A stretch of DNA of 64,000 bases from Rattus norvegicus. Its lineage: Eukaryota > Chordata > Mammalia > Rodentia > Muridae. Positions 58,474-64,000 of this stretch are shown one piece after another (position 1 is the first letter of the stretch; the number at the start of each line of letters is the position of its first letter). The notes under the pieces are model-generated. The model worked only from the letters and a program-made list of their open reading frames with translations, ran no database searches and was not told where the DNA came from. Both the position numbers and the translations under genes were made by a program. The stretch lies in NCBI RefSeq assembly GCF_036323735.1, contig NC_086024.1, positions 127,618,053 through 127,682,052 on the forward strand. The letters are read 5' to 3'.

Positions 58474-61400
58474 AACCTGACTTTTTCAGTGATAGGGGCT
58501 GTGTTTAAGAGATTGATCAGCTGTGATAATACCTCAGATGTGCAAAACTTGAGTGAGCACATGAGTTTAAAGCTGTCTGATGAGGTTGGAGGAGACAGTG
58601 GTGTACTCCTTTAGTCCTAGCACTGGGGAGGCAGAGGCAAGCTGTTCTCTGTAAGTTTGAAGCCAGCCTGATCACTACTCACTACAGAATGAGTTCTCGG
58701 CCAGCCAGGATTACACAGAGAAACCCTGTCTTAAAAATAGCAAAGCAGCAACAACAGTAGCTGTCTGATGAGTCCAAGGTTAGTTGAGGGGCTTGACTTA
58801 CTGAGAAATTAGGAGCCCTTTGCAGAAGGCTCAGCTAGTGTTTATAAAAGGAGGACATTTCTGGGAGGTGTTTGTAACCAGATACCAAAATGAGGGAAGC
58901 CAGACTTGAGAGGAGTGGGGAACAAGATTCTCTGGATTTTAAGTAAGAAAACATTGGTATAAACTGTTACAAACTTGCCTAGCAATGGTAAAGTTTTTAA
59001 AAGTATATGGCCTATGTGAATTTGAGGTATTTTTGTGCTTTTGATTTAGAATACAATGACTTGAAGACTGAACTTAAGGATTATCTGAAGAGGTTTGCTG
59101 ATGAAGGCACGGTATGTTGAGTTCAAGAACCTTCCTCATAGCCTTTTTAGCTTAAATGAATTGTTCATTTTCTTTAAGGTTAAAAAGTTGATAGGGGAAA
59201 AAAAGATTAAAATAATACCAGACATTGTGGCACATGAGCCCAGCACTTGAGAAGCAGAGGCAGGTGAGTCTATGAGTGTGAGGCCAGCCTGGTCTACAGA
59301 GTGAGCTCCAGGACAGCCAGGGCTTCACTGGGAAACCGTGTCTTGAAAAACCAAACCAAGCAAACAAAAGAAAGCACAACCTAAATGAGTACTTGAGTTC
59401 CTGTTCACTGCCTATCTCAGCTTCCGAGGGCTGGGGTCACAAGGATGGACCCCTGCCTGGCTGAGGAGCTGCAAGTTTAATGCAAAAACTACGTACTAGG
59501 TGTTGGCAGGCCAAGGAGGGTCAGTCAGGGAGAGCAAAATATCAAGGGCAGGATAGTTACACAGGTCTGACTGTAGTAGAGGACTACTGGAAGGAATCTG
59601 CTGATTCAGATCCTGGGAAGGGGAATGGGAAGACGACTCAGCAGAAACAGTTAAAGTTGGATTCTGAGAAACCCAGAGTTGGAAGGAGACTCACCATCAT
59701 GTGCTAAAATGGTCTCCTGTGTAGTAAGTCTGTACTTTTTGTTGTTGTTGTTTTAAAGATTTTTTTGTTGTTTTATGTATATGAGTGTTGTCTCTATGTA
59801 TGAATATGTACCACATGCATGCCTTATCCCCAAGGAGGCCAGATGGAGTTGGATGCCCTGGATCTAGAAGTACAGGCTGTTGTGAGCCATCAAGCGGGTG
59901 CTGAGAACCACGAGCACGCAGGTCCTCTGCGAGAGCAGCCACTGAGTCATCTCTTTAGCACCAGTAGTTTGCACTGTAAGATAGCGTGACTGCAAGATGT
60001 TTAATGCTTTACAATTCTGGGGCTGGAGAGATGGCTCAGCGGTTGAGAGCACTGACTGCTCTTCCAGAGGTCCTGAGTTCAATTCCCAGCAACCACATGG
60101 TGGCTCACAACCATCTGTCATGAGATCTGATGCCCTCTTCTGGTGTCTGAAGACAGCTACAGTGTACTTATATGTAATGAGTAAGTAAATCTTTAAACAT
60201 AGAATTCTGGGTAAGTTCCCAGTCTTCACTGCCCGAGTGTGTGGCAGAGCTCACCTTCATCTCCGTGGCCTGAGGCTGCTGTTTTGGACGCAGGCAGCTG
60301 GGTGAGGCCCTCGGGTGCACTGCTGCTGCCTTCTTGGAAGCAGTCCTGCCAGTCTACTTGGGCTCTGCCTTGGTCCTCATGGATGAGGGAGGCCATGTCT
60401 CTGGGATTCCAGATAGGGGCTAACATGCTGTTTCTGTAAAAGGAGTTGTAAAGTCAGTACTAAAAGGCTCTTGTCCCAAATGGTACTGGTTTTGTTGAGA
60501 CAGAGTCTCACTCTTTAGTGATGGCTAGCCTGGTACTCTTTTGATAGACCAGGCTGGCCCTAAACTCAGAGAACCACTTGTCTCAGCCTCAGTGCTGGGA
60601 TTAAAGGTGTGTGTGTGTGTCATCATGCTCAGCTCTGCCTTCTTGTGCTCCAGCCCTGCTTGTCCACATCTGGTGGGTTACAGCTGTGCTTCCTTCCTTT
60701 GCTGCAAAGTCTCTACGTGATCTTCTCGCTAGAACTGAATGTGTCATGGGAGCAGTGCGGCTTTTGCCTCATGTGTAACCTCTGCACTCTTCAGACCCTT
60801 AGGGTGCTGAGAGAGCCAAGCTCTCCATCTGATTCTGCTGTACTTTGGTCGTAGTGCTCTTTGTTGATTTTATGATGTAGCATGGCGATGGCTGAGCAGG
60901 TAAAAGCCCCTGCTGTGTAATGCTCGTGGACCTGAGTCCGAGTTCCAAGATGCGAGGAAAAGGCTTGGTATACTCGCACGCATCTGTAACCCTGTTCTGT
61001 GGAGGCAGAAACAGGAAGACTGCAAGAGCTTCTCAGCTTCCAGCTAGCGCAGCTTCAGTGGAGATCCTGCCTCAAAGGAATACAGTGCAGAGTGATTGTT
61101 GCAGGAGACCTGATGTTCTCCTGGGGCTTCTTTCTGTATGTATATACACCCAGGAACACATACCTGAGAATGCACCCTACTTCCTTTCTCTTTCAAAATC
61201 ATATTAGAAAAAAAATCTCTTTTTCAGTTTACAATTTGAGAGAAAATTTTGCACTTAATGTGATAATTTAAAATAACTGAAAATGTAATTTTAAAAATTA
61301 TTTGGGGCAGGCCAATGCTGGTGGCACATGACTTTAATCCTAGCACTTGAGAGGCATAGGCAGGTGGATCTCTGTGGGTTTCAGGACAGTTGGGGCTACA

Positions 61401-63305
61401 TAGTGAGACCCTGTGTCCAAAGGAGGGGGCAGTATTTGGGGGGGGGCTATAGATATGGCTTAGCAGTTAGGAGGGCTCCTCTTCCACAGGACCCAAGTTT
61501 GCTTCTCAGCATCCACAGGGCAGCTCATAACTGTCTGTAACTCCAATTCCAACACTTTCTACTGGCTTCTGTGGGCATTGAATACATTTGATGCACAGAC
61601 ATGCAGGCAAAGCGCCCATACACATAAAACAGTATACACATATTTTAATTATTTGTGTGGCCAGTGAGATTGTTCAATGGATAAGGACATCTGCCATTAG
61701 GTTTGGTGATCTAATGGGGCCCACACAGTGGGAGGAGAGGACTCCTGAGAGTTGTTCTCTGACCTTCGTACATGCGCTTCCCCTAGTAAATAGGTGAGCG
61801 TGACTGAAGACAGCTAGAACTCGGAATTTGACTCTGGTGTGTGCCAGCTTTGTCTCCTACTGTGCACAGCACCTGGGAAATAATGGCGTTTTCTCTCATG
61901 GCTTACTGTTAATGTTTGTAACTCAAGGTCAGGACAGATCCTTTTGCTCACGTGCATTCAAGTGCATCTTCTTCTGTTCCCTTCCTCTTCCTCCTTTCCC
62001 CATCCTTCCTTCCTACCAATAAACACATGTGTTTGTATTTAAAAAGATAGGAAGAAACCTGTCTTGTGATGGCCGCAGTAGACAGAAGGGATAGGTTTTT
62101 CTCAGCTTAACCTCATTTTAACCCATGTTTCCCTTAGTCTCAGTATTAGACACCTTTGCATATGAAGCTTTAAATCCTCTGTTATGACTTAAAAGCAGTG
62201 CATCCATAATTCGACTTGGTCTTGAGGGGTTTTCTTTATTTTCTCCCCAACCATCTTTTTTAGACTCAAGGTACATTAAAAAGACATTTTTTTTTCTTTA
62301 AGGAAAGATATTCTTCCCCATCAGTATAGAAGAAAGCACAAATCCAAGCTGAGTGTGGTGGTACAACACCTGATTCCCAGCACTTGGGAGGCAGAGGCAA
62401 TGGCTCTATTTGTGTTCCAGGCCAGCCAGGGCTACAGAGTACTTTGTTCTGTTGTGCTGTGAAGACCAGAAGGAGCACTGTGCTGCTGAGCATGTGCAGT
62501 GACCTTAGGTCTCTTGGATCTGATGGGTCAGCTGATTCTTACTAACCGTGTACCATGTGCATGCATCGTAGACTGTAGCTCACCTGATCTTTAAGAGGCT
62601 CTGTTAGATGGATGCTGCTTTTATTAGTTTTCATGGGCAGATGCTGACTTAGGTGATGTAAACTGAGGCTTGAGCCATTCTTCTCTGCTGCCTGGCTGTG
62701 TGACTGAGTAGTCAGCTTCTGTGGGCCTTGGGCAGCATTTCTGTAAAAGGGGGCTGTTAACTATATGCTGAGACACAGAGGCCTCCGTCAAATGTAGTTT
62801 GCCTTAGGATTTGTCCCACTGCTGTGAAAGGAAAACATTGCCACTGAGTCAAAACTGCTTTGAGTTGTAAATCTGCAACTCTTGTCAGTGACAGTCTCAG
62901 TTTCAGATCACCACAGTTTCAGAGGGCAGTGAACCTATCCACATTTAATCCTGTGGTGAGTGGAGGTGTGCCTGCAATTCTTTTTTGTTTTATTTTTGTT
63001 GTTTTTGAAACTTTCACATTAGGTAGCCCAGGCTGGCCTTGAACTTGTGGCTGTCTACCTACACTGGATCATAGACTGTGCCCCCAGGGTAGCCTTCCTA
63101 CCTCAGGAATTAACCAGTGGGGTCCTCTTGCTTGTGAGTGCTCTGCCGACCTTGACCTCTAGTTGCTATTGTAGAATGTAGTTCCCTTTCAAATTTTGCT
63201 TTTCACCAACAGGTTGTTAAGAGAGAAGACATTCAGCAGTTCTTTGAAGAGTTTCAATCAAAAAAGAGAAGGCGAGTGGACGGGCTGCAGTATTACTGCA
63301 GCTAG
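45429..63305 (+). CDS. Ubr7: UBR7, UBR-box and PHD-finger E3 ubiquitin ligase, eleven coding exons
   Basis: CDS join(45429..45578, 48981..49114, 49514..49574, 50461..50556, 53495..53548, 53962..54067, 55756..55964, 56563..56712, 57381..57543, 59050..59111, 63213..63305): 1278 nt, 425 residues, the same length as I recall for human UBR7. Every junction is GT-AG and the frame stays open throughout. Known role: reported H2B Lys120 monoubiquitin ligase; the UBR box belongs to the N-recognin family but UBR7 is atypical. An acidic N-terminus (about 20-33) precedes the UBR box (about 44-116; Cys46, Cys61, Cys64, Cys75, Cys78, Cys82, His83, His86, Cys99, Cys101, Cys111). An atypical PHD finger follows (about 133-189; Cys135, Cys137, Cys155, Cys158, His163, His166, Cys182, Cys185), where the usual H-x2-C is H-x2-H. 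A poorly conserved acidic linker is encoded by exon 7. The conserved C-terminal part ends in a basic KKRRR patch and QYYCS. Confidence 0.97.
47107..47424 (-). mobile_element. two reverse B1 SINEs in UBR7 intron 1
   Basis: Copies at 47107-47220 and 47282-47424 (TTTGAGACAGGGTTTCTCTG). Confidence 0.85.
47443..48028 (-). mobile_element. cluster of three reverse B2/B3 SINEs in UBR7 intron 1
   Basis: B3-type at 47443-47634, B2 at 47656-47832 (ending GAGCCATCTCTCCAGCCC), and a diverged B3 at about 47850-48028 (ending GAGCTACCTCACTGGCCC). Confidence 0.85.
48491..48597 (+). mobile_element. ID SINE in UBR7 intron 1
   Basis: Forward ID with target-site duplication AAAAAAGGTGTGCC at 48477-48490 and 48597-48610. 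A B1 follows directly. Confidence 0.95.
48611..48765 (+). mobile_element. B1 SINE in UBR7 intron 1
   Basis: CCAAGTGGTGGTGGTACACG head and GAGAAACCCTGTCTAGAAAC end. It directly follows the ID element at 48491. Confidence 0.88.
48981..49114 (+). CDS. Ubr7: UBR7 exon 2 (UBR box core)
   Basis: It follows GGGCTTTCAG and encodes GSVKRQALYACSTC through YECHGSHKLFELYTK, ending AG|GTAATG at phase 2. Most zinc ligands of the UBR box are here. Confidence 0.97.
49514..49574 (+). CDS. Ubr7: UBR7 exon 3 (UBR box end)
   Basis: It follows TTTTTTCTTAATAG and completes an Arg codon, then encodes NFRCDCGNSKFKNLECKLFP, ending CCT|GTAAGT at phase 0. Confidence 0.96.
49971..50107 (-). mobile_element. ID SINE with a 20-bp tandem duplication, UBR7 intron 3
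   Basis: Reverse ID flanked by TTATGTTTTCTT copies at about 49959 and 50107. The 5' end of the element is doubled: TGAGCTAAATCCCCAACCCC at 50068-50087 and again at 50088-50107 with one change. Confidence 0.93.
50335..50440. repeat. TA/TACA-rich repeat upstream of UBR7 exon 4
   Basis: Mixed TATA, CATA and TGTA units ending about 20 bp before the acceptor of exon 4. Confidence 0.95.
50461..50556 (+). CDS. Ubr7: UBR7 exon 4 (start of PHD finger)
   Basis: It follows TTCTCTTTCAG and encodes 32 residues including NKYNDNFFGLYCICKRPYPD, ending GAG|GTAAGA at phase 0. The first PHD cysteine pair is here. A TA/CA-rich repeat (about 50335-50440) lies directly upstream of the acceptor. Confidence 0.97.
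50670..50850 (+). mobile_element. B2 SINE in UBR7 intron 4
   Basis: Forward B2 (GACTGGAGAGATGGCTCAGT), body with ATGCCCTCTTCTGGTGTCTG and an AAATAAATAAATCTT tail. Confidence 0.95.
50987..51165 (+). mobile_element. second B2 SINE in UBR7 intron 4
   Basis: Forward B2 (GGGGCTGAGATGGCTCAGTG) 137 bp after the previous one. Confidence 0.95.
51685..51752. repeat. (CCCT)n(TTCC)n microsatellite at pseudogene tail
   Basis: About 14 CCCT units plus TTCC units lie exactly where the A-tail of the RPL23A pseudogene should be (as its minus-strand continuation). Confidence 0.95.
51755..52270 (-). pseudogene. Rpl23a-ps: RPL23A processed pseudogene in UBR7 intron 4
   Basis: On the minus strand the region reads, in shifting frames, pieces of ribosomal protein L23a: a lysine/alanine-rich N-terminus, the RNKLDHYAIIKFP region, an HQIK stretch, and a C-terminal region resembling APDYDALD before the end. 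It has no introns. It is broken by frameshifts, a deletion after the HQIK stretch, and an in-frame TAG at 51947-51949. The 3' UTR-like part continues to a CACCATAGAAAGG, after which the expected A-tail is now a GGAA/GGGA repeat. No function is expected. Confidence 0.85.
52445..52803 (-). mobile_element. B2 and B3 SINEs, reverse, adjacent
   Basis: B2 at 52445-52618 (ending GAGCCATCTTTCCAGCCC), directly followed by a B3-type element at 52619-52803 (ending GAGTCATCTCCCTAGC). Confidence 0.88.
53495..53548 (+). CDS. Ubr7: UBR7 exon 5 (PHD finger)
   Basis: It follows TTTTTGTCAG and encodes VPDEMIQCVVCEDWFHGR (18 residues), ending AGG|GTAAGC at phase 0. It carries the second cysteine pair and the W-F-H motif. 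Confidence 0.97.
53962..54067 (+). CDS. Ubr7: UBR7 exon 6 (end of PHD finger)
   Basis: It follows TTCTATTCCACAG and encodes HLGAIPPESGDFQEMVCQSC through LWAYAAQLA, ending G|GTAAGT at phase 1. The last PHD cysteine pair is here. Confidence 0.97.
55117..55276 (-). mobile_element. B2 SINE in UBR7 intron 6
   Basis: Reverse B2 with CCAGAAGAGGGCATCAGATC and a GAGCCATCTCTCTAGC end. Confidence 0.94.
55756..55964 (+). CDS. Ubr7: UBR7 exon 7 (acidic linker)
   Basis: It follows GAACCCACAG and completes a Val codon, then encodes 69 residues of charged, low-conservation linker ending SSSSEAHLQ before CAG|GTCGCT. The donor (GTCGCT) is weak, but the resulting frame joins exon 8 and agrees with the human exon boundary as I recall it. 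Confidence 0.92.
56290..56358. repeat. (CA)n(CACG)n microsatellite
   Basis: About 27 CA units followed by ACGC units, in UBR7 intron 7. Confidence 0.97.
56423..56521 (+). mobile_element. ID SINE in UBR7 intron 7
   Basis: Forward ID with a perfect 16-bp target-site duplication AAAAATACAAAAACTC at 56407-56422 and 56522-56537. Its tail ends about 40 bp from the exon 8 acceptor. Confidence 0.96.
56563..56712 (+). CDS. Ubr7: UBR7 exon 8
   Basis: It follows TTTTATTTCAG and encodes 50 residues including KKDAATYWPLNWRSRLCTCQ, ending ATG|GTGAGT at phase 0. Confidence 0.97.
56915..57105 (+). mobile_element. B3-type SINE in UBR7 intron 8
   Basis: GGGCTCACCTGGTAAGAGCA head and CCAGGCAAAATACCCATGC near the tail. 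Confidence 0.7.
57381..57543 (+). CDS. Ubr7: UBR7 exon 9
   Basis: It follows TTTTTTTTAAG and encodes KMYGDLDVLFLTDE through NRVQQVELIC, ending G|GTAAAT at phase 1. Confidence 0.97.
57747..57875 (+). mobile_element. B1 SINE in UBR7 intron 9
   Basis: GCCAGGTAGCAGTGGTACAC head and CTTGGGAGGCAGAGGCAGGG body. Confidence 0.85.
57945..58020 (-). mobile_element. 5'-truncated ID SINE in UBR7 intron 9
   Basis: Reverse ID lacking the first 25 or so bases of the element. Target-site duplication TACAGCACAAASTTTT starts at 57928 and 58021. Confidence 0.92.
58415..58471. repeat. (CT)n microsatellite
   Basis: About 28 CT units in UBR7 intron 9. Confidence 0.98.
58590..58745 (+). mobile_element. B1 SINE in UBR7 intron 9
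   Basis: GGAGACAGTGGTGTACTCCT head and GAGAAACCCTGTCTTAAAAA end. Confidence 0.85.
59050..59111 (+). CDS. Ubr7: UBR7 exon 10
   Basis: It follows GCTTTTGATTTAG and encodes EYNDLKTELKDYLKRFADEG plus T, ending ACG|GTATGT at phase 0. Intron 10 that follows is about 4.1 kb. Confidence 0.96.
59208..59370 (+). mobile_element. B1 SINE in UBR7 intron 10
   Basis: AATACCAGACATTGTGGCAC head, GGCCAGCCTGGTCTACAGAG body and an AAACCAAACCAAGC tail. Confidence 0.88.
59755..59963 (-). mobile_element. B3-type SINE in UBR7 intron 10
   Basis: Reverse element with GGAGGCCAGATGGAGTTGGA and an ACTGAGTCATCTCTTTAGC end. Confidence 0.75.
60018..60200 (+). mobile_element. B2 SINE in UBR7 intron 10
   Basis: Forward full-length B2 (GGGGCTGGAGAGATGGCTCA) with GATGCCCTCTTCTGGTGTCT. 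It ends only 55 bp from the candidate antisense exon. Confidence 0.95.
60255..60433 (-). other. candidate antisense internal exon inside UBR7 intron 10
   Basis: On the minus strand a pyrimidine-rich CTTTTACAG acceptor is followed by a 179-nt open stretch ending GATGAAG|GTGAGCTC, a near-perfect donor. One frame is open through the whole stretch (NSMLAPIWNPRDMASLIHED at its start, acidic and serine-rich later). It is not SINE-derived by eye. I do not recognise the protein. The neighbouring minus-strand gene beyond the window would be BTBD7 by human synteny, so an alternative exon of that or of an unknown transcript is possible. It could also be a chance open frame. Confidence 0.35.
60487..60630 (-). 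mobile_element. B1 SINE in UBR7 intron 10
   Basis: Reverse B1 with TTTGTTGAGACAGAGTCTCA and AGTGCTGGGATTAAAGGTGT, flanking the upstream side of the candidate antisense exon. Confidence 0.85.
60880..61800 (+). mobile_element. diverged B3/B2 SINEs in UBR7 intron 10
   Basis: Element heads at about 60885 (GGCGATGGCTGAGCAGGTAA), 61447 (CTATAGATATGGCTTAGCAG) and 61665 (CAGTGAGATTGTTCAATGGA), with a B1 at about 61312-61420 between them. Confidence 0.65.
62343..62465 (+). mobile_element. B1 SINE in UBR7 intron 10
   Basis: CCAAGCTGAGTGTGGTGGTA head and AGGCCAGCCAGGGCTACAGA body. Confidence 0.85.
63213..63305 (+). CDS. Ubr7: UBR7 exon 11 (C-terminus and stop)
   Basis: It follows TTTCACCAACAG and encodes VVKREDIQQFFEEFQ, a basic KKRRR patch and a final QYYCS before TAG. 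Confidence 0.97.
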   Translation, partial: VVKREDIQQFFEEFQSKKRRRVDGLQYYCS

Positions 63306-64000
63306 AGTGGAGGGCTATGCTTCCTCAGTCAGCTTCACGGAAATGCCACTGTTCCGGAATAAAGAGACCTGTGTCACACTTGGTTCCCTTTCCATCCTCC
63401 CGTGGCCTCAGGCCCCCTTCTCCTTAACAGTAGCTGCAGTGTTTACGCTGGCCTCTCAACAAGCATCCTCTATGACTCAGCTCATTCCACCGACTGCAGC
63501 TTTCCTGTCCAGGATACCCAGGAGTTTGCTTATGTTTTAAGAAGTTTGATTTGATCTTGAGAAAGCAAATTAGCTTCTTTTTTAACAGTGTGTTCCATGA
63601 CTTCCAAATGTGTGTCCATAGAGCTATTGCTTCTGGGTCCTCTGTGTCTTGCAGGTTCTCTTCCTGTCAGCCTGAACCTCTGTGGGAACAACCCTCTCTG
63701 CCCCCATGATCACGGTGCCTTGGGTCAAAGCTTCCTCAAGCCTGCTCTGCCAGTGCTCTCAGTGCTTTCTGAGATTTGATCATGGCTTGAAGTGATGGGA
63801 ACTTTCCTCTGTACCAAACAACCTTCAGAGTGGCCAGGACTGATCTGATTGGAGGTTGACTGGCAGGATTGAGGAAGGGAGCCTTTGTTCTGAGTTTCGC
63901 TGATTAGTTTAAAGTGAAATTTCATTACCATTCTAATGGTCCTCAAACCCCAGTGTTAGTACTGTAATGCTCCTCGGGCTTCCGGGAAACCACTCATGTG
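63306..64000 (+). other. Ubr7: UBR7 3' UTR (inferred, may continue past the window)
   Basis: Unique-looking sequence follows the UBR7 stop without SINEs. An AATAAA lies at 63358-63363, only 53 nt after the stop. No later canonical signal is evident before the window end, so a longer 3' UTR may continue outside. Confidence 0.55.

Overview
This is nuclear DNA from a rodent, almost certainly rat (Rattus). Coding density is low, genes are intron-containing with CpG-rich promoters, and SINEs are dense. The many near-identical tRNA-Ala-derived ID elements with A-rich tails and target-site duplications are typical of rat rather than mouse. B1, B2/B3, L1 and long microsatellites are also abundant. 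The gene order MOAP1(-), LYSET/TMEM251(+), GON7(-), UBR7(+) matches the order I know from human chromosome 14q32. The chromosome assignment is inference.

Bases 1 to about 29,300 contain no protein-coding gene that I can support. They hold SINEs, three L1 3'-end fragments, one LTR-like element with its own TATA box and polyadenylation signal, large simple-repeat tracts, and a 42-unit 22-bp minisatellite at 23480-24445. A good CTCF-type motif lies at about 28070, between this repeat-rich block and the gene cluster.

Bases 29,300-33,200 hold a head-to-head pair: MOAP1 (single coding exon, minus) and LYSET/TMEM251 (plus), sharing a CpG-rich promoter at about 31,030-31,720. Reading through the splice sites shows a short upstream coding exon of LYSET that extends the 131-residue reading frame to 163 residues. 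Bases 33,200-40,690 are intergenic and SINE-rich, with a 200-bp tandem duplication.

Bases 40,690-63,305 hold a second head-to-head pair. GON7 (two coding exons, minus) and UBR7 (eleven coding exons, plus, 425 residues) start 258 bp apart in a second CpG island. All UBR7 exon junctions could be read directly and keep one continuous frame. UBR7 introns carry an RPL23A processed pseudogene, many SINEs and a well-formed candidate antisense exon (60255-60433). UBR7 3' UTR probably runs towards the window end.

The genes are housekeeping functions without a common pathway: apoptosis (MOAP1), lysosomal enzyme sorting (LYSET), tRNA t6A modification (GON7) and histone/protein ubiquitylation (UBR7). 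I found no new multi-gene system. The most unusual items are the minisatellite grown from the end of an interspersed repeat, the candidate antisense exon, and several local duplications.
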